DNA of 64,000 nucleotides from Merdimmobilis hominis (GTDB lineage: Bacteria > Bacillota > Clostridia > Oscillospirales > Ruminococcaceae). Where the stretch lies: NCBI RefSeq assembly GCF_900104615.1, contig NZ_LT629939.1, forward strand, positions 2,242,123-2,306,122. The letters run 5' to 3'. How positions within the stretch are numbered: the first letter of the stretch is position 1; each line of letters starts with the position of its first letter. Below the pieces are notes generated by a model, which was not told the DNA's origin, did no database searches, and saw nothing but the letters and a program-made list of their open reading frames with translations. Shown here in pieces: positions 25,214 to 34,805 of this stretch. The translations under genes were made by a program, and so were the position numbers.

Positions 25214-26365
25214 TTACTGGATGTAACCAGCGGCTTTCAGAGCCTCTGCAGCTTTGTCATGGTTGGCTTCAGAGACCAGGATGATTGGGCCAGTGCAACC
25301 CATGCCGCTCTCGGCGTATACGCCAACCTTCCACAGGGCCTTGACGGCGTCCTCAAGATCCATGATCTCGATGCCGGACAGCTGGGAGGTGACGACCTCT
25401 TTGGGAGGAGCGACAACCTCAGCGGTATCCTCTGCGGCGGCTTTCTTGGGTTTGCGGGCCTCGATGACCTTGTTCAGGCCAGCCTTGTGGGCGGCGGCAA
25501 ACTCTTTCTTGGCGATCTCTTTGTAATTGCCTTTGACCAACTGGGATGCATACTCCATAGCGTTGGCCAGGACAGGTGCGCCGGAAGCGCGGGAAACGAT
25601 GAGGACCAGTCTCTCGTACCCCTCACCAATGCCGGGGCCGTAGCCATAACCCATGGCTTCGTAGCTGCCGCCGGTGGTGTAGGAGGACATCATCTTCATC
25701 AGGATATTGCCGGTCAGGGAATCGGTGACCATGACGTCGCAAGCGCCGACCAGCAGGTCGTTGCCTCTCATGACGCAGCCGCCGTCCGCTCTGGAGGACT
25801 CGGCAAAATGGATATCATAGCCATTGGCTTGGAGCTCTTTCAGAGCGCCCTCGCACTGTCTGGCGCCATCCACATTGAGGATGCCCACGGTGGGCTCTTT
25901 GATGCCGCAGGCTTTAGCAGTGATGATGCCGTAGATCGCATTTTTGATCATGGCCTCAATCCGCTCTGCGGAGGAAGTGCCGGTGGTGGTGGCAATATAC
26001 ATCTGTTTGCCTTTACCGGGGGTGACCACACGGCCGACGGTGGAAACACCGATGGGGAAGGGGTAGTGCATAGTGACACAACCATCGATGGCGCCGCTAT
26101 CCAGCAGCTTCTCCATCTCTTTGTACATCTCGTCTTCATCCGAGACCTTGCAGGTGTTGAACTTATCGCTCTCAGCAGTGCCGATCAGGGTGACATCGAC
26201 ACCCCGGTCTGCGGCCAACAGGCAGGCCTCAACAGCGTTGGCTTCGCCATGCTCACTGCCCAGGCCGGTCACGGCGATCCGGGGACGGCTGCCGAAGGAG
26301 CCGGTCTCCAGACCAGTCGCAATGTCCATGAAGGTCTGAGCGATGATCTTTTCTACATTTGCCAT
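25214..26365 (-). CDS. grdD: Glycine reductase complex component C, subunit alpha (GrdD)
   Basis: A 383-residue subunit of protein C, which converts the Se-carboxymethyl selenoether on GrdA to acetyl phosphate. The fold resembles PlsX/phosphotransacetylase-like proteins (GLGSEHGEANAVEACLLAADRGVDVTLIG, MHYPFPIGVSTVGRVVTPGKGKQMYIATTTGTSSAERI). The C terminus contains a Cys in ESGMGCTGPIILVSEANHDKA, consistent with the reactive thiol of component C. It is the last gene of the operon, 12 bases after grdC. Confidence 0.95.
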   Translation of the reverse strand: MANVEKIIAQTFMDIATGLETGSFGSRPRIAVTGLGSEHGEANAVEACLLAADRGVDVTLIGTAESDKFNTCKVSDEDEMYKEMEKLLDSGAIDGCVTMHYPFPIGVSTVGRVVTPGKGKQMYIATTTGTSSAERIEAMIKNAIYGIITAKACGIKEPTVGILNVDGARQCEGALKELQANGYDIHFAESSRADGGCVMRGNDLLVGACDVMVTDSLTGNILMKMMSSYTTGGSYEAMGYGYGPGIGEGYERLVLIVSRASGAPVLANAMEYASQLVKGNYKEIAKKEFAAAHKAGLNKVIEARKPKKAAAEDTAEVVAPPKEVVTSQLSGIEIMDLEDAVKALWKVGVYAESGMGCTGPIILVSEANHDKAAEALKAAGYIQ

Positions 26366-26377
26366 CTCTCTACCTCA

Positions 26378-27916
26378 CTATTCTGCGTCAGCAATCAGGG
26401 TGGAAGCGAAATCCTTCATCGCCTTGGCGATCAGGCTCTTGATCTGCTCCTCGGAAACGGAGGATTCCTCAGCTTTGCCGCTGTTCTTCTGGATGATGAA
26501 GGAAACGCCGTCAAACAGGTTGGTCATACGGCCCAGGAACAGGGAGCCCTTACCGATGATCATAGCGTTGTTGATCTTGCCTTCCTTGATCATGTCGCAC
26601 AGAGGTCCGACAGCGGGAACACCGGAGGGGATATGGCCCTGGGTGGGAGCCCAACCGACCAGACCGTGCTCAGTGGCAAAATTGGCGATGTCGGCTTTCT
26701 GCAGCTCGCCGCGTTTGACAGCCAGAGCAGCGATCATTTTGTAGTTGGCCAGAGGCACGTCGCCGGCACCAGCGGGTTTGGTGATATCGGGGTTCTGCAT
26801 CTCGGGGGAGTACTTGTCGATGTCCGGAATCTTCAGGCCGTGGTTGTCCAGGGGAGTGGCAACCAGGGAGGTGATGACCGCTTGGGGAGAAGAACCGGTG
26901 CCGACAGTGTGTCTGCCGCACATATCGGAGGCGATTTCGGGGCTGACGCCATCGTTCTCGCTGACCAGCACAGCAAAGCCGCCGATCATATCCTCCAGGA
27001 TAGGCATGTCCTTTTTGACATGGTCTTTGCCGTTCATGCCCAGTTTAGCGGTGCAGCCGCCGGCGCAGACGACAACGTTTTTGTAGGTACCGGATTTAAC
27101 CAGGGCAGCAGCCTCGATCATGGCATGGGTGGGGGCGGCGCAGAAAGCGCGGACATCCGAACCGGAAGCGCTGGTCAGGCCAACAACCTCAGCAGCAGCT
27201 TTGGCGAAGTTGCCGCCGCCGCGCTGGTTCATATCACCGCAGGCCTCCTCGGCGCAGTCGATCACATAGTCCACCTCATCTTTGTTGATGCCGGTAGCTT
27301 TGATCAGGTGCAGCAGGGAGAGGACGCAGGAAGCTTTGGAAACCAGGTTTTCATGGATGACATGGGCGGAGAGGTTGGTGTCCACATCGTGAGCTCTCTT
27401 CACATAGCCCACCAGTTTGCCCTCATGATACAGGGGCTCAGCGTGCTCGTCGTTGACAAAGTGCTCAATCTCGCTCAGCTCAACACCGTCTTTGATCTTG
27501 GCGATCATGTCCTCGGTGTACAGAGGATGGGCTTCAGCCTTGGGTTTGACAGCGGCGACAAAGGATTTCTCCAGGTGGCACAGATCAAACACGTCGCAGA
27601 TCTGCATCAGCATCAGGAATTCATCCTGGGGCATGATTTCACCGTATTTGCCATAGCGGTCGCAGACAGGGGCCTTTTTGTCGTACCAGGGCTGCTCATA
27701 GGTAGCCAGCTCATCGGGGGTCATGTTGCCGATGTAGGTCTGGTTGGGCATATAAGCGAGGACTTCCTCGTAGGAACGCAGATGCTCGGGAACCTTTTTC
27801 AGGTACTCGGAATCGGGGTTGACAATCTTTTCAGTGGTCTGGGTGGTGCCGTTCTGCATCACCATATCAGGGGTGAATGCCAGGATATAACCCGCGCCTT
27901 TAATAACACTGTTCAT
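26378..27916 (-). CDS. grdC: Glycine reductase complex component C, subunit beta (GrdC)
   Basis: A 512-residue subunit of protein C. It belongs to the FabH-like ketoacyl synthase III family as used by glycine reductase: the Cys in ASGSDVRAFCAAPTHAMIEAAALVKSG and the later NVVVCAGGCTAKLGMNGKDHVKKDMPILEDMIGGFAVLVSENDG. Together with GrdD it releases acetyl phosphate, which is then used for ATP by acetate kinase. It lies downstream of grdA on the minus strand, after a gap of about 180 bases, in the canonical order grdA-grdC-grdD. Confidence 0.95.
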   Translation of the reverse strand: MNSVIKGAGYILAFTPDMVMQNGTTQTTEKIVNPDSEYLKKVPEHLRSYEEVLAYMPNQTYIGNMTPDELATYEQPWYDKKAPVCDRYGKYGEIMPQDEFLMLMQICDVFDLCHLEKSFVAAVKPKAEAHPLYTEDMIAKIKDGVELSEIEHFVNDEHAEPLYHEGKLVGYVKRAHDVDTNLSAHVIHENLVSKASCVLSLLHLIKATGINKDEVDYVIDCAEEACGDMNQRGGGNFAKAAAEVVGLTSASGSDVRAFCAAPTHAMIEAAALVKSGTYKNVVVCAGGCTAKLGMNGKDHVKKDMPILEDMIGGFAVLVSENDGVSPEIASDMCGRHTVGTGSSPQAVITSLVATPLDNHGLKIPDIDKYSPEMQNPDITKPAGAGDVPLANYKMIAALAVKRGELQKADIANFATEHGLVGWAPTQGHIPSGVPAVGPLCDMIKEGKINNAMIIGKGSLFLGRMTNLFDGVSFIIQKNSGKAEESSVSEEQIKSLIAKAMKDFASTLIADAE

Positions 27917-28100
27917 TGGCTGATTACCTCTCTTTTTTGATTTGTCTTCATTATACGAAAGGTTGGCAGCAAAAGCAATAAAAACTTTTGTAAAGGGCTT
28001 TTGCCGCGCATTTTTCCAAAAAGGATCAGCAGCGCATGATATGAAAAATGGTGATGCGGTGATATTCTCACCACATCACCATTCTCATGTCATTCAGCTA

Positions 28101-28571
28101 TTAGTATTTGCAGTATTCGCTACGGATATTGTTCATCTCTTCACAGATAGAATCGATATCCATAACCATCTCCATCATACCAACCTGCTCGTCATACACA
28201 TCCGCGTTGACTTCGGCTTTGATCTCGGGCTCGCAAATGTGATAAACCTTAAGTCCCAACTGGACATTTGTCAACGGACCTGCGAAAGTGGGGTCACCGG
28301 CGGTGACAGTTTCAGCTGCCAGACCGGAAGCCTCGCTCTCAGCGGCACCCAACATCACAACGATGTTCTCGGGGCCGTACTGATCAGCGAAGTCTTTGAC
28401 TCTCTTCTGATTCTCAAGATCCATTGCACCTGCGGCGGTTCAGACGAAGCACTCAGTGGCAGAGTAGACGACGTCTGCGCCGGCAGTTTTCACGCATTCT
28501 TCAATAGCGGGTCCGGGAACGCCGTCACGGTCGCCAATGATGATGACTTTTTTGCCATTCAAAATGCTCAT
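28101..28571 (-). CDS. grdA: Glycine reductase selenoprotein A (GrdA), UGA read as Sec
   Basis: A 156-residue selenoprotein, the common carrier of all Grd reductases. The UGA at 28440-28442 is codon 44, in the hallmark context [15 protein letters not shown]; the preceding Cys and Sec form the redox centre that takes the carboxymethyl group from component B. Reading stops here would leave a useless 43-residue peptide, and the frame continues intact to 28101 (YCKY end). The ATG at 28571 has AAAGGAGG upstream. It sits between trxA and grdC. Decoding needs tRNA-Sec and SelB, both encoded in this window. Confidence 0.97.
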
Positions 28572-28655
28572 GAAAGCTACCTCCTTTTTAGAATTTTTAT
28601 TTATTAAACGGATGAAACCGCTTAATACAGAATAGAAATAGGGGAGAGGGGACGA

Positions 28656-28976
28656 TTACAGATATTTCTGAATCATGGCCTCGATGGAAGCCTCAGTGGC
28701 CTCCTCTTTGACGACCTCGTCGATCTTCTCGCCATCCTTGTAGATCGCCATAACAGGCAGACCCAGGATCTTCTGGCCAATGGCCAGTCTGCGGGCCTTG
28801 GTGGTGTTCAAGGAGCAGAATTTGATCTTGTCGCCGTATTTATCAGCGCAAGCATGGACAAAAGGCATCAGAGCAGCGCAGGGAACGCAGCCATCGCCAT
28901 AGAAGTCAACAAATACGTAGCCGTCTTTGTACTCCAGAACTTCAGCGTTAAAATTATCTTTGGTCAGATCGAGCAT
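28656..28976 (-). CDS. trxA: Thioredoxin of the glycine reductase operon
   Basis: A 106-residue thioredoxin that passes electrons from TrxB to GrdA. The active site is GDGCVPC (Cys 30 and Cys 33): the Grd-linked form GCVPC instead of the common WCGPC. The cis-proline loop is LGLPVMAIYKDG. The ATG at 28976 is used because AAGGAG lies eight bases before it; an in-frame GTG nine bases upstream overlaps that site. It follows trxB and precedes grdA, as in known grd operons. Confidence 0.95.
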   Translation of the reverse strand: MLDLTKDNFNAEVLEYKDGYVFVDFYGDGCVPCAALMPFVHACADKYGDKIKFCSLNTTKARRLAIGQKILGLPVMAIYKDGEKIDEVVKEEATEASIEAMIQKYL

Positions 28977-29012
28977 GGGAAACACTCCTTTTCATTTCAG
29001 TGGAATCGGTGA

Positions 29013-29945
29013 TTAACCCTCGATGTATTTCTCCGCCTGGGTGGCAGCAATAGCACCGTCCGCAGCAGCGGTGACGACCTGTCTCAGGCTCTTCACACGG
29101 ATATCGCCAGCGGCGAATACGCCGGGGATGTTGGTCTTCATGTTGTCATCGGTCACAATATAACCGTTCTTCATTTCAACCTTGCCCTCGAACAGTTCGC
29201 CGTGAGGCTCGAAGCCGATGAACACGAACACGCCAAAGGTGCCGTCCTCTTCGTTGGCAACGATCTCGCGGGTCTCGCCGGTGACAGTATCCTTCACGAC
29301 CATGGAGGTCAGGATGCCATCGCCTTTGAGCTCTTCAACAGTAGTGTTCCACATAAACTTCATCTTAGGATTGGCAAATGCTTTCTCCTGGATGGATTTT
29401 GCAGCGCGCAGCTGGTCACGTCTGTGGATCAGAGTCACCTGACGGCCAAACTTGGTCAGGTACATAGCCTCTTCCACAGCGGAGTCACCGCCGCCGACCA
29501 CGTAGATGTCAAAGTCCTCAAAGAACGAGCCATCGCAGGTAGCGCAGTAAGATACGCCTTTACCGGTGAACTCTTTTTCACCGGGGCAGCCAATGGGCTT
29601 GGGATGAGCGCCGGTGGCGATGATGACGGTCTTGCCGTAGTAATCGCCCTTCAGGCCCTTCAGGTGTTTGACATCACCCTCCAGCTCAACGTCCACGATG
29701 GTGTCTTTCACCTTCTGGGCGCCGAAATGCTCAGCCTGTTTAGCCATTCTGCCGATCAGGGAGGGGCCGGATTCCTCGTCTACGCCGCCGGGATAGTTCT
29801 CAATCTCAGCAGTGATGACGATTTGGCCGCCGTCTTTATCCTTCTCGATAATCAGGGTATCCATTCTGGCGCGGCCAGCGTAGCTACCGGCGGCGAGTCC
29901 AGCAGGACCCGCGCCGATAATAATGACATCATAAATTTTTTCCAT
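29013..29945 (-). CDS. trxB: Thioredoxin reductase (NADPH-dependent flavoprotein)
   Basis: A 310-residue FAD enzyme. The FAD motif is GAGPAGLAAGSYAGRA (residues about 11-26), the redox pair is CATC (Cys 134 and Cys 137), the second dinucleotide motif is VVGGGDSAVEEA and the FAD-ribose motif is GVFAAGDIR. It reduces TrxA with NADPH and so feeds GrdA. The ATG at 29945 follows AGGTG. It lies 11 bases after grdB and directly before trxA. Confidence 0.96.
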   Translation of the reverse strand: MEKIYDVIIIGAGPAGLAAGSYAGRARMDTLIIEKDKDGGQIVITAEIENYPGGVDEESGPSLIGRMAKQAEHFGAQKVKDTIVDVELEGDVKHLKGLKGDYYGKTVIIATGAHPKPIGCPGEKEFTGKGVSYCATCDGSFFEDFDIYVVGGGDSAVEEAMYLTKFGRQVTLIHRRDQLRAAKSIQEKAFANPKMKFMWNTTVEELKGDGILTSMVVKDTVTGETREIVANEEDGTFGVFVFIGFEPHGELFEGKVEMKNGYIVTDDNMKTNIPGVFAAGDIRVKSLRQVVTAAADGAIAATQAEKYIEG

Positions 29946-29956
29946 ATTCACACCTA

Positions 29957-31267
29957 CTAGTTTTCAAAAATAGTCTGCTCAGTAACCTCGGTGGAAAGGG
30001 CTTTCAATGCAGTGTCAAGAATTCTTCTGCGGATAGCTTTCTCCTCCTCAAGAGTCAGAGCAGGGTTGCCCAGAGGATGGGGGATAGCAATGGCGGGAAC
30101 AATTCTGTTAGCGCCAACAGTCATGGAGATGGGGGTAACTGTGCAGATATGAACGACCGGGATACCAGCGCGCTCAATCTCTTTAACCATCGTTGCACCG
30201 CAACGAGTACAGGTGCCTCAGGTCGATGTGAGGATAACCGCGTCAACATTGGCATCCTTCAGCTCTTTGGAGAACTCATCTGCAAAGCCCTTGGCGCTCT
30301 TAACAGCGGTACCGTTACCAACGGTGGTGTAGAAGTATCTGTGCAGCTTGCCGATCTTGCCCTCTTTCTCATACTCTCTGAGAATGTCAACAGGCAGGAC
30401 GCGGTCAGCATCCTCGTTGGCGTAGACAGGGTCGTAGCCGCCGTGAGCGGTCTCGTAAGTGTCGGCAGTCAGATCCATAACGCCCTCAATGTCATACTTG
30501 CCGTATTTGGAAGCAGAGGAGGACTCGATGTGATCGGGGTTGCCTTTGGGGACGATACCGCCAGAGGTTACCAGAGCGATGGTAGCATGGGCGATGTCCT
30601 TGACAGCGGGGTTGGGAGCAACACGGTCGAAGTCAGGCATGGGGAACTCGGTGACGAACTCTTTGCCAGCCAGTTTCTTCAGCAGCATGTCGATAGCGCG
30701 GGCGGAACCTCTCTTGGTGTCGAAGAAGTTCTTCCGGACGCCGTTGGGCATATAACCTTCCTCAGCGGAAGCACCGATCTTCTCACCTTTAGCCAGCTTC
30801 AGGGCGAGGGGAGCCATCTTCTTGACAGCATCTCTCATGCCAGCAGCGCTGTTTTTGGTGGCGACGATGTAAACGGAGTTTTTGAACATGTCTGCGCCGG
30901 GGTTCTCAACGTACATACCGGTCAGGACAGGGATGCCCAGCTCTTTTTTGACAGCGTCAGCGATGGTGCCGCAAGCGACGCCATAACGGCCAGCGTTGAA
31001 AGCAGGACCAGCCAGGAACATGTCAGCGTTCTGGGATTTAACCATGTCGATAACGGTCTTTTTGGCTTCTTCCAGGTTCTCGTTGAAGTAGGAGTCACCG
31101 CAGATAACAGTGGCAACGATCTCAGCCTCATCGCCGAAAGCCTGATTGAAAGCTGCGCCAGGGCCTACAACGCCCTCTCTCAGCTCAGGTTTGATATCAG
31201 CCTTTTCCTCACCGCCGATGTTGGCGAAGAACTGGTTGATGTAGTGTACTACTCTAATTTTAGCCAT
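29957..31267 (-). CDS. grdB: Glycine reductase component B gamma subunit (GrdB), UGA read as Sec
   Basis: A 436-residue selenoprotein, the substrate-specific part that binds glycine as a Schiff base on the GrdE pyruvoyl group and forms the selenoether. UGA at 30218-30220 is codon 350, in the context TSTUGTCTRCGATMVKEIERAG, and the frame resumes to IFEN. A possible SECIS hairpin (GCACC/GGTGC) starts right after the UGA. The start MAKIRVVHYINQFFANIGGEEKAD is typical. Length and Sec position agree with the known protein family. Sequence tracks that stop at UGA split it in two. Confidence 0.97.
30195..30217 (-). promoter_or_regulatory. Putative bacterial SECIS hairpin in grdB
   Basis: Immediately 3' of the UGA, GCACC and GGTGC form a 5-bp stem around a 12-13 base loop (TGTACTCGTTGC). 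Position and size fit a SelB recognition element; the exact loop bases needed cannot be judged by eye. Confidence 0.5.
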
Positions 31268-31289
31268 TAGTTGTACTTCCTCCTTTCTA

Positions 31290-32573
31290 CTATCTTGCGC
31301 TCAAGCAGTTGAAACCAACTTCGCTGGTAGCGCCGGTGATAGCCTGCAGCTCAACCAAAATGGTGCCGTCTTCCAGAACGTTGTTCTCAAAGCCGCCAGC
31401 AATCTTGTCGATGGGGCTCAGGTCGCCGATAACCTTGTCCAGCTTGGGCAGGGTGATCAGCTCGTTGGCGTTACCGCCGGTGACAACAGCGTCAGCGCTG
31501 GGGTCAGCGTCAGCCAGGGACTGGGAAGTACCGTCGCGGCCAGCGTACTCATCGGTGATGATTACGGTCTTGATGCCTTTGGCGGAAATCTTCTTGCAGT
31601 TCATGATCAGGTCGGTATCGGGGTTGCCGAAGCCTTCCTGGGAAACGATTGCGCCATCCAGATCCAGGTACTCGCAGAGCTCTGCGGTCCAGTTGGAGGA
31701 GCGCTCTTTATCAGCCAGGTAAACGTTCTCGTTGGTGATGATCATGCCCACAAAGTTGATGGTCTTGCCATGCTGAGCGAACAGGTCATGGACAACGGGG
31801 TTGTTCATGTGGATATAAGTGGGGTTCTTGTCGCAGGAGGATACGCAGTTACCAGACAGGATCGCGCCGTCCATAACCTCGGTGGGGTTGATGATGGTGG
31901 GGACGATCTTCTTGGCATCGACGCCGTACACATAGGTGTCGTGCATCAGGCCCTGGCTCTGCAGCATCTGGACGTAGCCAACGCGGGGCAGGTTGGGGTA
32001 TTTCTCCATGCCCTCTTTCACGCCGTAAGTCTCGTAGGAGACAACCTCGTTGGGCTCAACAGATTTACCCAGCTCACCCAGGTAAGCAGCGACACGCAGA
32101 CCAGCCATACGGTTGGCGTACTCATGCTCGTGCTGTTTCAGGCCGTCGATGGGGTTCATGACAAGAACCAGGTTGACGGTTTTGGAGAAAGGAGTGTATT
32201 TGGCGCCTTCGCCGGTCATATCGATGATGCCTTCCTGGAAACCAACGATCTTACCGGTGGTGACAACAGCGGAACCTCTCAGAGCATGGGTTCTGCCGGT
32301 GCCAACGGTGGTGACCTTCGAGATCACGCCGGGGAAAATCCCGCCTTGACCCTCGACCTTGCAGCGGGGCTCGATTACGTCCTTAACAGGGGTAATGCGA
32401 ACGCTCTCGCCGGGGCGAGCGATCTCAACTTCGCAGGACTTGATGTTTTCGTCCTCCAGGACGATCTTCTTAATGGCCTCTTTGTCTACGAACAGAACGC
32501 CGTTCTCGACTTTGGATTCATTTGAGAACTGAATATCATGGATATCGATGTATCCGACTTCCAATTTTCTCAA
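31290..32573 (-). CDS. grdE: Glycine reductase component B precursor (GrdE, alpha/beta)
   Basis: A 427-residue proprotein that is cleaved at Asn-Cys to give two subunits, the smaller bearing a pyruvoyl group that binds glycine. The cleavage site SGNCVSSC is present, with Cys 243 as the new N terminus. I use the TTG at 32573, seven bases after AAGGAGGTG; this gives LRKLEVGYIDIHDIQF, the normal N terminus, whereas a start at 32618 would lie ahead of the ribosome site. The gene precedes grdB and follows grdX by about 50 bases. Confidence 0.95.
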   Translation of the reverse strand: MRKLEVGYIDIHDIQFSNESKVENGVLFVDKEAIKKIVLEDENIKSCEVEIARPGESVRITPVKDVIEPRCKVEGQGGIFPGVISKVTTVGTGRTHALRGSAVVTTGKIVGFQEGIIDMTGEGAKYTPFSKTVNLVLVMNPIDGLKQHEHEYANRMAGLRVAAYLGELGKSVEPNEVVSYETYGVKEGMEKYPNLPRVGYVQMLQSQGLMHDTYVYGVDAKKIVPTIINPTEVMDGAILSGNCVSSCDKNPTYIHMNNPVVHDLFAQHGKTINFVGMIITNENVYLADKERSSNWTAELCEYLDLDGAIVSQEGFGNPDTDLIMNCKKISAKGIKTVIITDEYAGRDGTSQSLADADPSADAVVTGGNANELITLPKLDKVIGDLSPIDKIAGGFENNVLEDGTILVELQAITGATSEVGFNCLSAR

Positions 32574-32621
32574 ATTTAACACCTCCTTAAAATTTTGGCT
32601 TTGCGTATTTATCAACAAACC

Positions 32622-33005
32622 CTATTCAAATAGGATCTGCGATAAAGCTCCTTTTAGCAGCGTGGCGTCGATCACCTGGAAATCTTCCCGCATAGAATCG
32701 GGCATATGGGGGAATTTTACCGGGAATTTATCGCAAGTCACAATGCTGTTTTCGATCATCTCCACCGAATCCATGTCCAAAGACTGGGGTTTGATGGAGA
32801 TCAGGACCGATTTATAAGGGGTTTCATTGGGCTTGACGCTGCCCGAAAGGGGATGGGAGTAAAGCCTGTGTCCCTTATGAATCTGGTCGCGGAGGGCAAC
32901 CAACACATCGTGATAGGTGCCGTCGACGAACTCAACGGTATATTGCCCTGTAAGTTCGCGGACAACCAGGGGATTGTTGGTTACGATCTTAAACGTTGGC
33001 TTCAT
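32622..33005 (-). CDS. grdX: GrdX protein
   Basis: A 127-residue protein found almost only at the front of grd operons; MKPTFKIVTNNPLVV, FVDGTYHDVLVALRDQIHKGHRLYSHPLSGSVKPNETPYKSVLIS and DFQVIDATLLKGAL are recognisable family segments. Its role is unknown, though it always travels with glycine, sarcosine or betaine reductase genes. GGGAGG precedes the ATG. It is the first gene behind the glycine riboswitch. Confidence 0.92.
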   Translation of the reverse strand: MKPTFKIVTNNPLVVRELTGQYTVEFVDGTYHDVLVALRDQIHKGHRLYSHPLSGSVKPNETPYKSVLISIKPQSLDMDSVEMIENSIVTCDKFPVKFPHMPDSMREDFQVIDATLLKGALSQILFE

Positions 33006-33056
33006 GAAGAACCTCCCGGAGCGTGATTGTCATTCCATACAAAAACAGAGCAAAAC

Positions 33057-33090
33057 GCACCCTTTTATAGAAATAAAAATAAAATGGTGC
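33057..33090 (-). terminator. Expression-platform hairpin of the glycine riboswitch
   Basis: On the minus strand GCACCATTTTAT pairs with ATAAAAGGGTGC, followed by GTTTTGCTCTGTTTTTG. It could end transcription when glycine is absent; the 5' arm overlaps the last bases of the second aptamer, as expected for a switch. Confidence 0.6.
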
Positions 33091-33265
33091 ATCCCGCTCT
33101 GTATCTAACCTGAGAGATTCTCCCTTGAGGGGGATTGCTCCGTCGGTGCTTACGCTCTCCAGAGGTTTGTCGGATTGCGGTGTTGGGACCTGAGATCTTC
33201 ATAAGGGACTGCAAATCCGCTTACTTATTCCTTCGGCGCTGTTGCCAGACTCTCCCGCAATCGTC
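33085..33265 (-). promoter_or_regulatory. Tandem glycine riboswitch
   Basis: Two glycine aptamers in a row on the minus strand. The first is closed by GATTGCGG/CCGCAATC and contains GGGAGAG, GCGCCGAAGGA and ATCTCAGG. The second contains GGAGAGCG, CACCGACGGAGCAA and AATCTCTCAGG. These are the conserved cores of the class. It lies just ahead of grdX and should switch the whole grd operon on when glycine is plentiful. Confidence 0.93.
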
Positions 33266-33415
33266 ATCCAAATATCAATCTGTAAAAATGACTATATAAT
33301 GTTTTTCTATCACACCATAATGATACACTACTTTTTTCTATAATACAAGTATTTTTTCCAGGGAAAATGGCAAAAATTATTGCAAAAAAATTGTCAATCT
33401 TTTATAGAACATTCC

Positions 33416-34570
33416 CTAGTAGGTGGATAGAATGGCTTTGATAGCGTCAACAGCAAAGTCAATTTCCTTGGGGGTGTTGAATGGGCCGATTGAGAATCGA
33501 ACAGTGCCCTGAGGGAAAGTTCCCAAGGTCTTATGGGCCGATGGAGCGCAGTGCAGGCCGCACCGGGTCATAATCCCGTACTGGCTGTCCAACAAAAACG
33601 CGATTTCCGCGTTGTCGTGGCCGGTGAAATCCACCGAGACGACGGGGGCGCGTTTCATCGGGTCCTCAGTGCCGGCGATCCGGGCGCAGTCGAAGGCGGC
33701 TAGGCCCTCGCTAAAGCGCTTGGACAAAGTTTGTTCGTGCTGTAAGATGTTGCCAATCCCCTCCTTTTCCAGATATTGAAGCGACGCGTTTAAGCCGAAG
33801 ATTCCCGGCAGGTTCATGGTGCCACCTTCAAAGCGGTCAGGCAGGAAATCGGGAACCTCCTCCGAATCAGAGCGGCTGCCCGTGCCGCCTGAGATCAGAG
33901 GGTCCAGTTCCGCAGCCAGGGAATCTTCTATGATAAACCCACCGATGCCCTGGGGCCCCAACAGGCTTTTGTGCCCGGTAAAGGCCAAGGCGTCGATGTG
34001 CATATCAACAATGTCAATGGGGAAAACCCCTGCAGTCTGGGCGGCATCCACCACAAAGCGAAGCCCATGTTTGTGACAGATAGCCCCCACTTCCCGGATG
34101 GGCATTACCGTGCCGCACACATTGGAGGCGTGCAGCATCAAAATGGCCCTGGTGTTGGGCCGGATCAGCCCTTCCACCTGGTCCAGAAGCAGCTGCCCCT
34201 GGCCATCGCAGGGGATGCGGTCAAAGGAGACGCCCAATTTTTCCATCTGCACCAAGGGGCGCATCATGGCGTTGTGTTCCATGGCGCTGACCAAAACATG
34301 GTCTCCGGGGTGCAGCAATCCTTTTATAATAAAGTTGAGGGAAGCGGTGATGTTGGAGGTAAAAATCACATTTTGAGGTTTGGGGGCATGGAAGAGACGG
34401 CACAGCCGTTCCCGGGTGTCATAGACGACCTCCCCTGCGCTGTAGGCGCCGGCATATCCGCCGCGGCCCACATTGCAGCCGATTTCCTCCATAAAAAGAC
34501 GCATGTTTTCCACTACCCCAGGGGCTTTGGGGTAAGAGGTGCTCGCGTTGTCCAGATAAATTCGCTCCAT
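33416..34570 (-). CDS. Cysteine desulfurase-family PLP enzyme
   Basis: A 384-residue class V aminotransferase of the cysteine desulfurase-like group. Seen are IYLDNASTSYPKAPGVV, the ISAMEHNAMMRPL histidine loop, the PLP lysine in FTGHKSLLGPQGIGG and the active-site Cys in MTRCGLHCAP. It would strip S from cysteine or Se from selenocysteine. It sits back to back with yedE and next to the grd operon, which argues for a selenium-supply role rather than Fe-S assembly; no iscU or nif-like scaffold is nearby. The role is inferred from context. Confidence 0.88.
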   Translation of the reverse strand: MERIYLDNASTSYPKAPGVVENMRLFMEEIGCNVGRGGYAGAYSAGEVVYDTRERLCRLFHAPKPQNVIFTSNITASLNFIIKGLLHPGDHVLVSAMEHNAMMRPLVQMEKLGVSFDRIPCDGQGQLLLDQVEGLIRPNTRAILMLHASNVCGTVMPIREVGAICHKHGLRFVVDAAQTAGVFPIDIVDMHIDALAFTGHKSLLGPQGIGGFIIEDSLAAELDPLISGGTGSRSDSEEVPDFLPDRFEGGTMNLPGIFGLNASLQYLEKEGIGNILQHEQTLSKRFSEGLAAFDCARIAGTEDPMKRAPVVSVDFTGHDNAEIAFLLDSQYGIMTRCGLHCAPSAHKTLGTFPQGTVRFSIGPFNTPKEIDFAVDAIKAILSTY

Positions 34571-34805
34571 AACGTCCTCCTATAATAAATCCTTTTTTAT
34601 TATTTTACTCTATTTACCCTATATTCGCCACTGCTATTGGAAAATAAAATAGCTTTCTTGTCTCTATTGCAAATTACTATTTTACGATTGTTAAAAAACA
34701 AACTATACTATATACAGGGTCGATACGCCAGTAGGCCAGCTTTGCGGCTCTCATAGCCCGCTGGGGAAAGAGGCTCTGTATCATAGAAAGGTGGTTGGTA
34801 GAGAG

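Noticed and set aside
25259..27940. An 893-codon plus-strand open frame opposite grdD and grdC
   Set aside because: It is a shadow of strongly conserved genes; its sequence is repetitive Gly/His/Asp text without start signals or family motifs.
28101..28571. grdA as a truncated or frameshifted gene
   Set aside because: The UGA is at the known Sec position with tRNA-Sec and SelB nearby; the frame continues intact.
29957..31267. grdB as two separate genes
   Set aside because: The UGA at codon 350 is the known Sec site, and both parts together have the family length.
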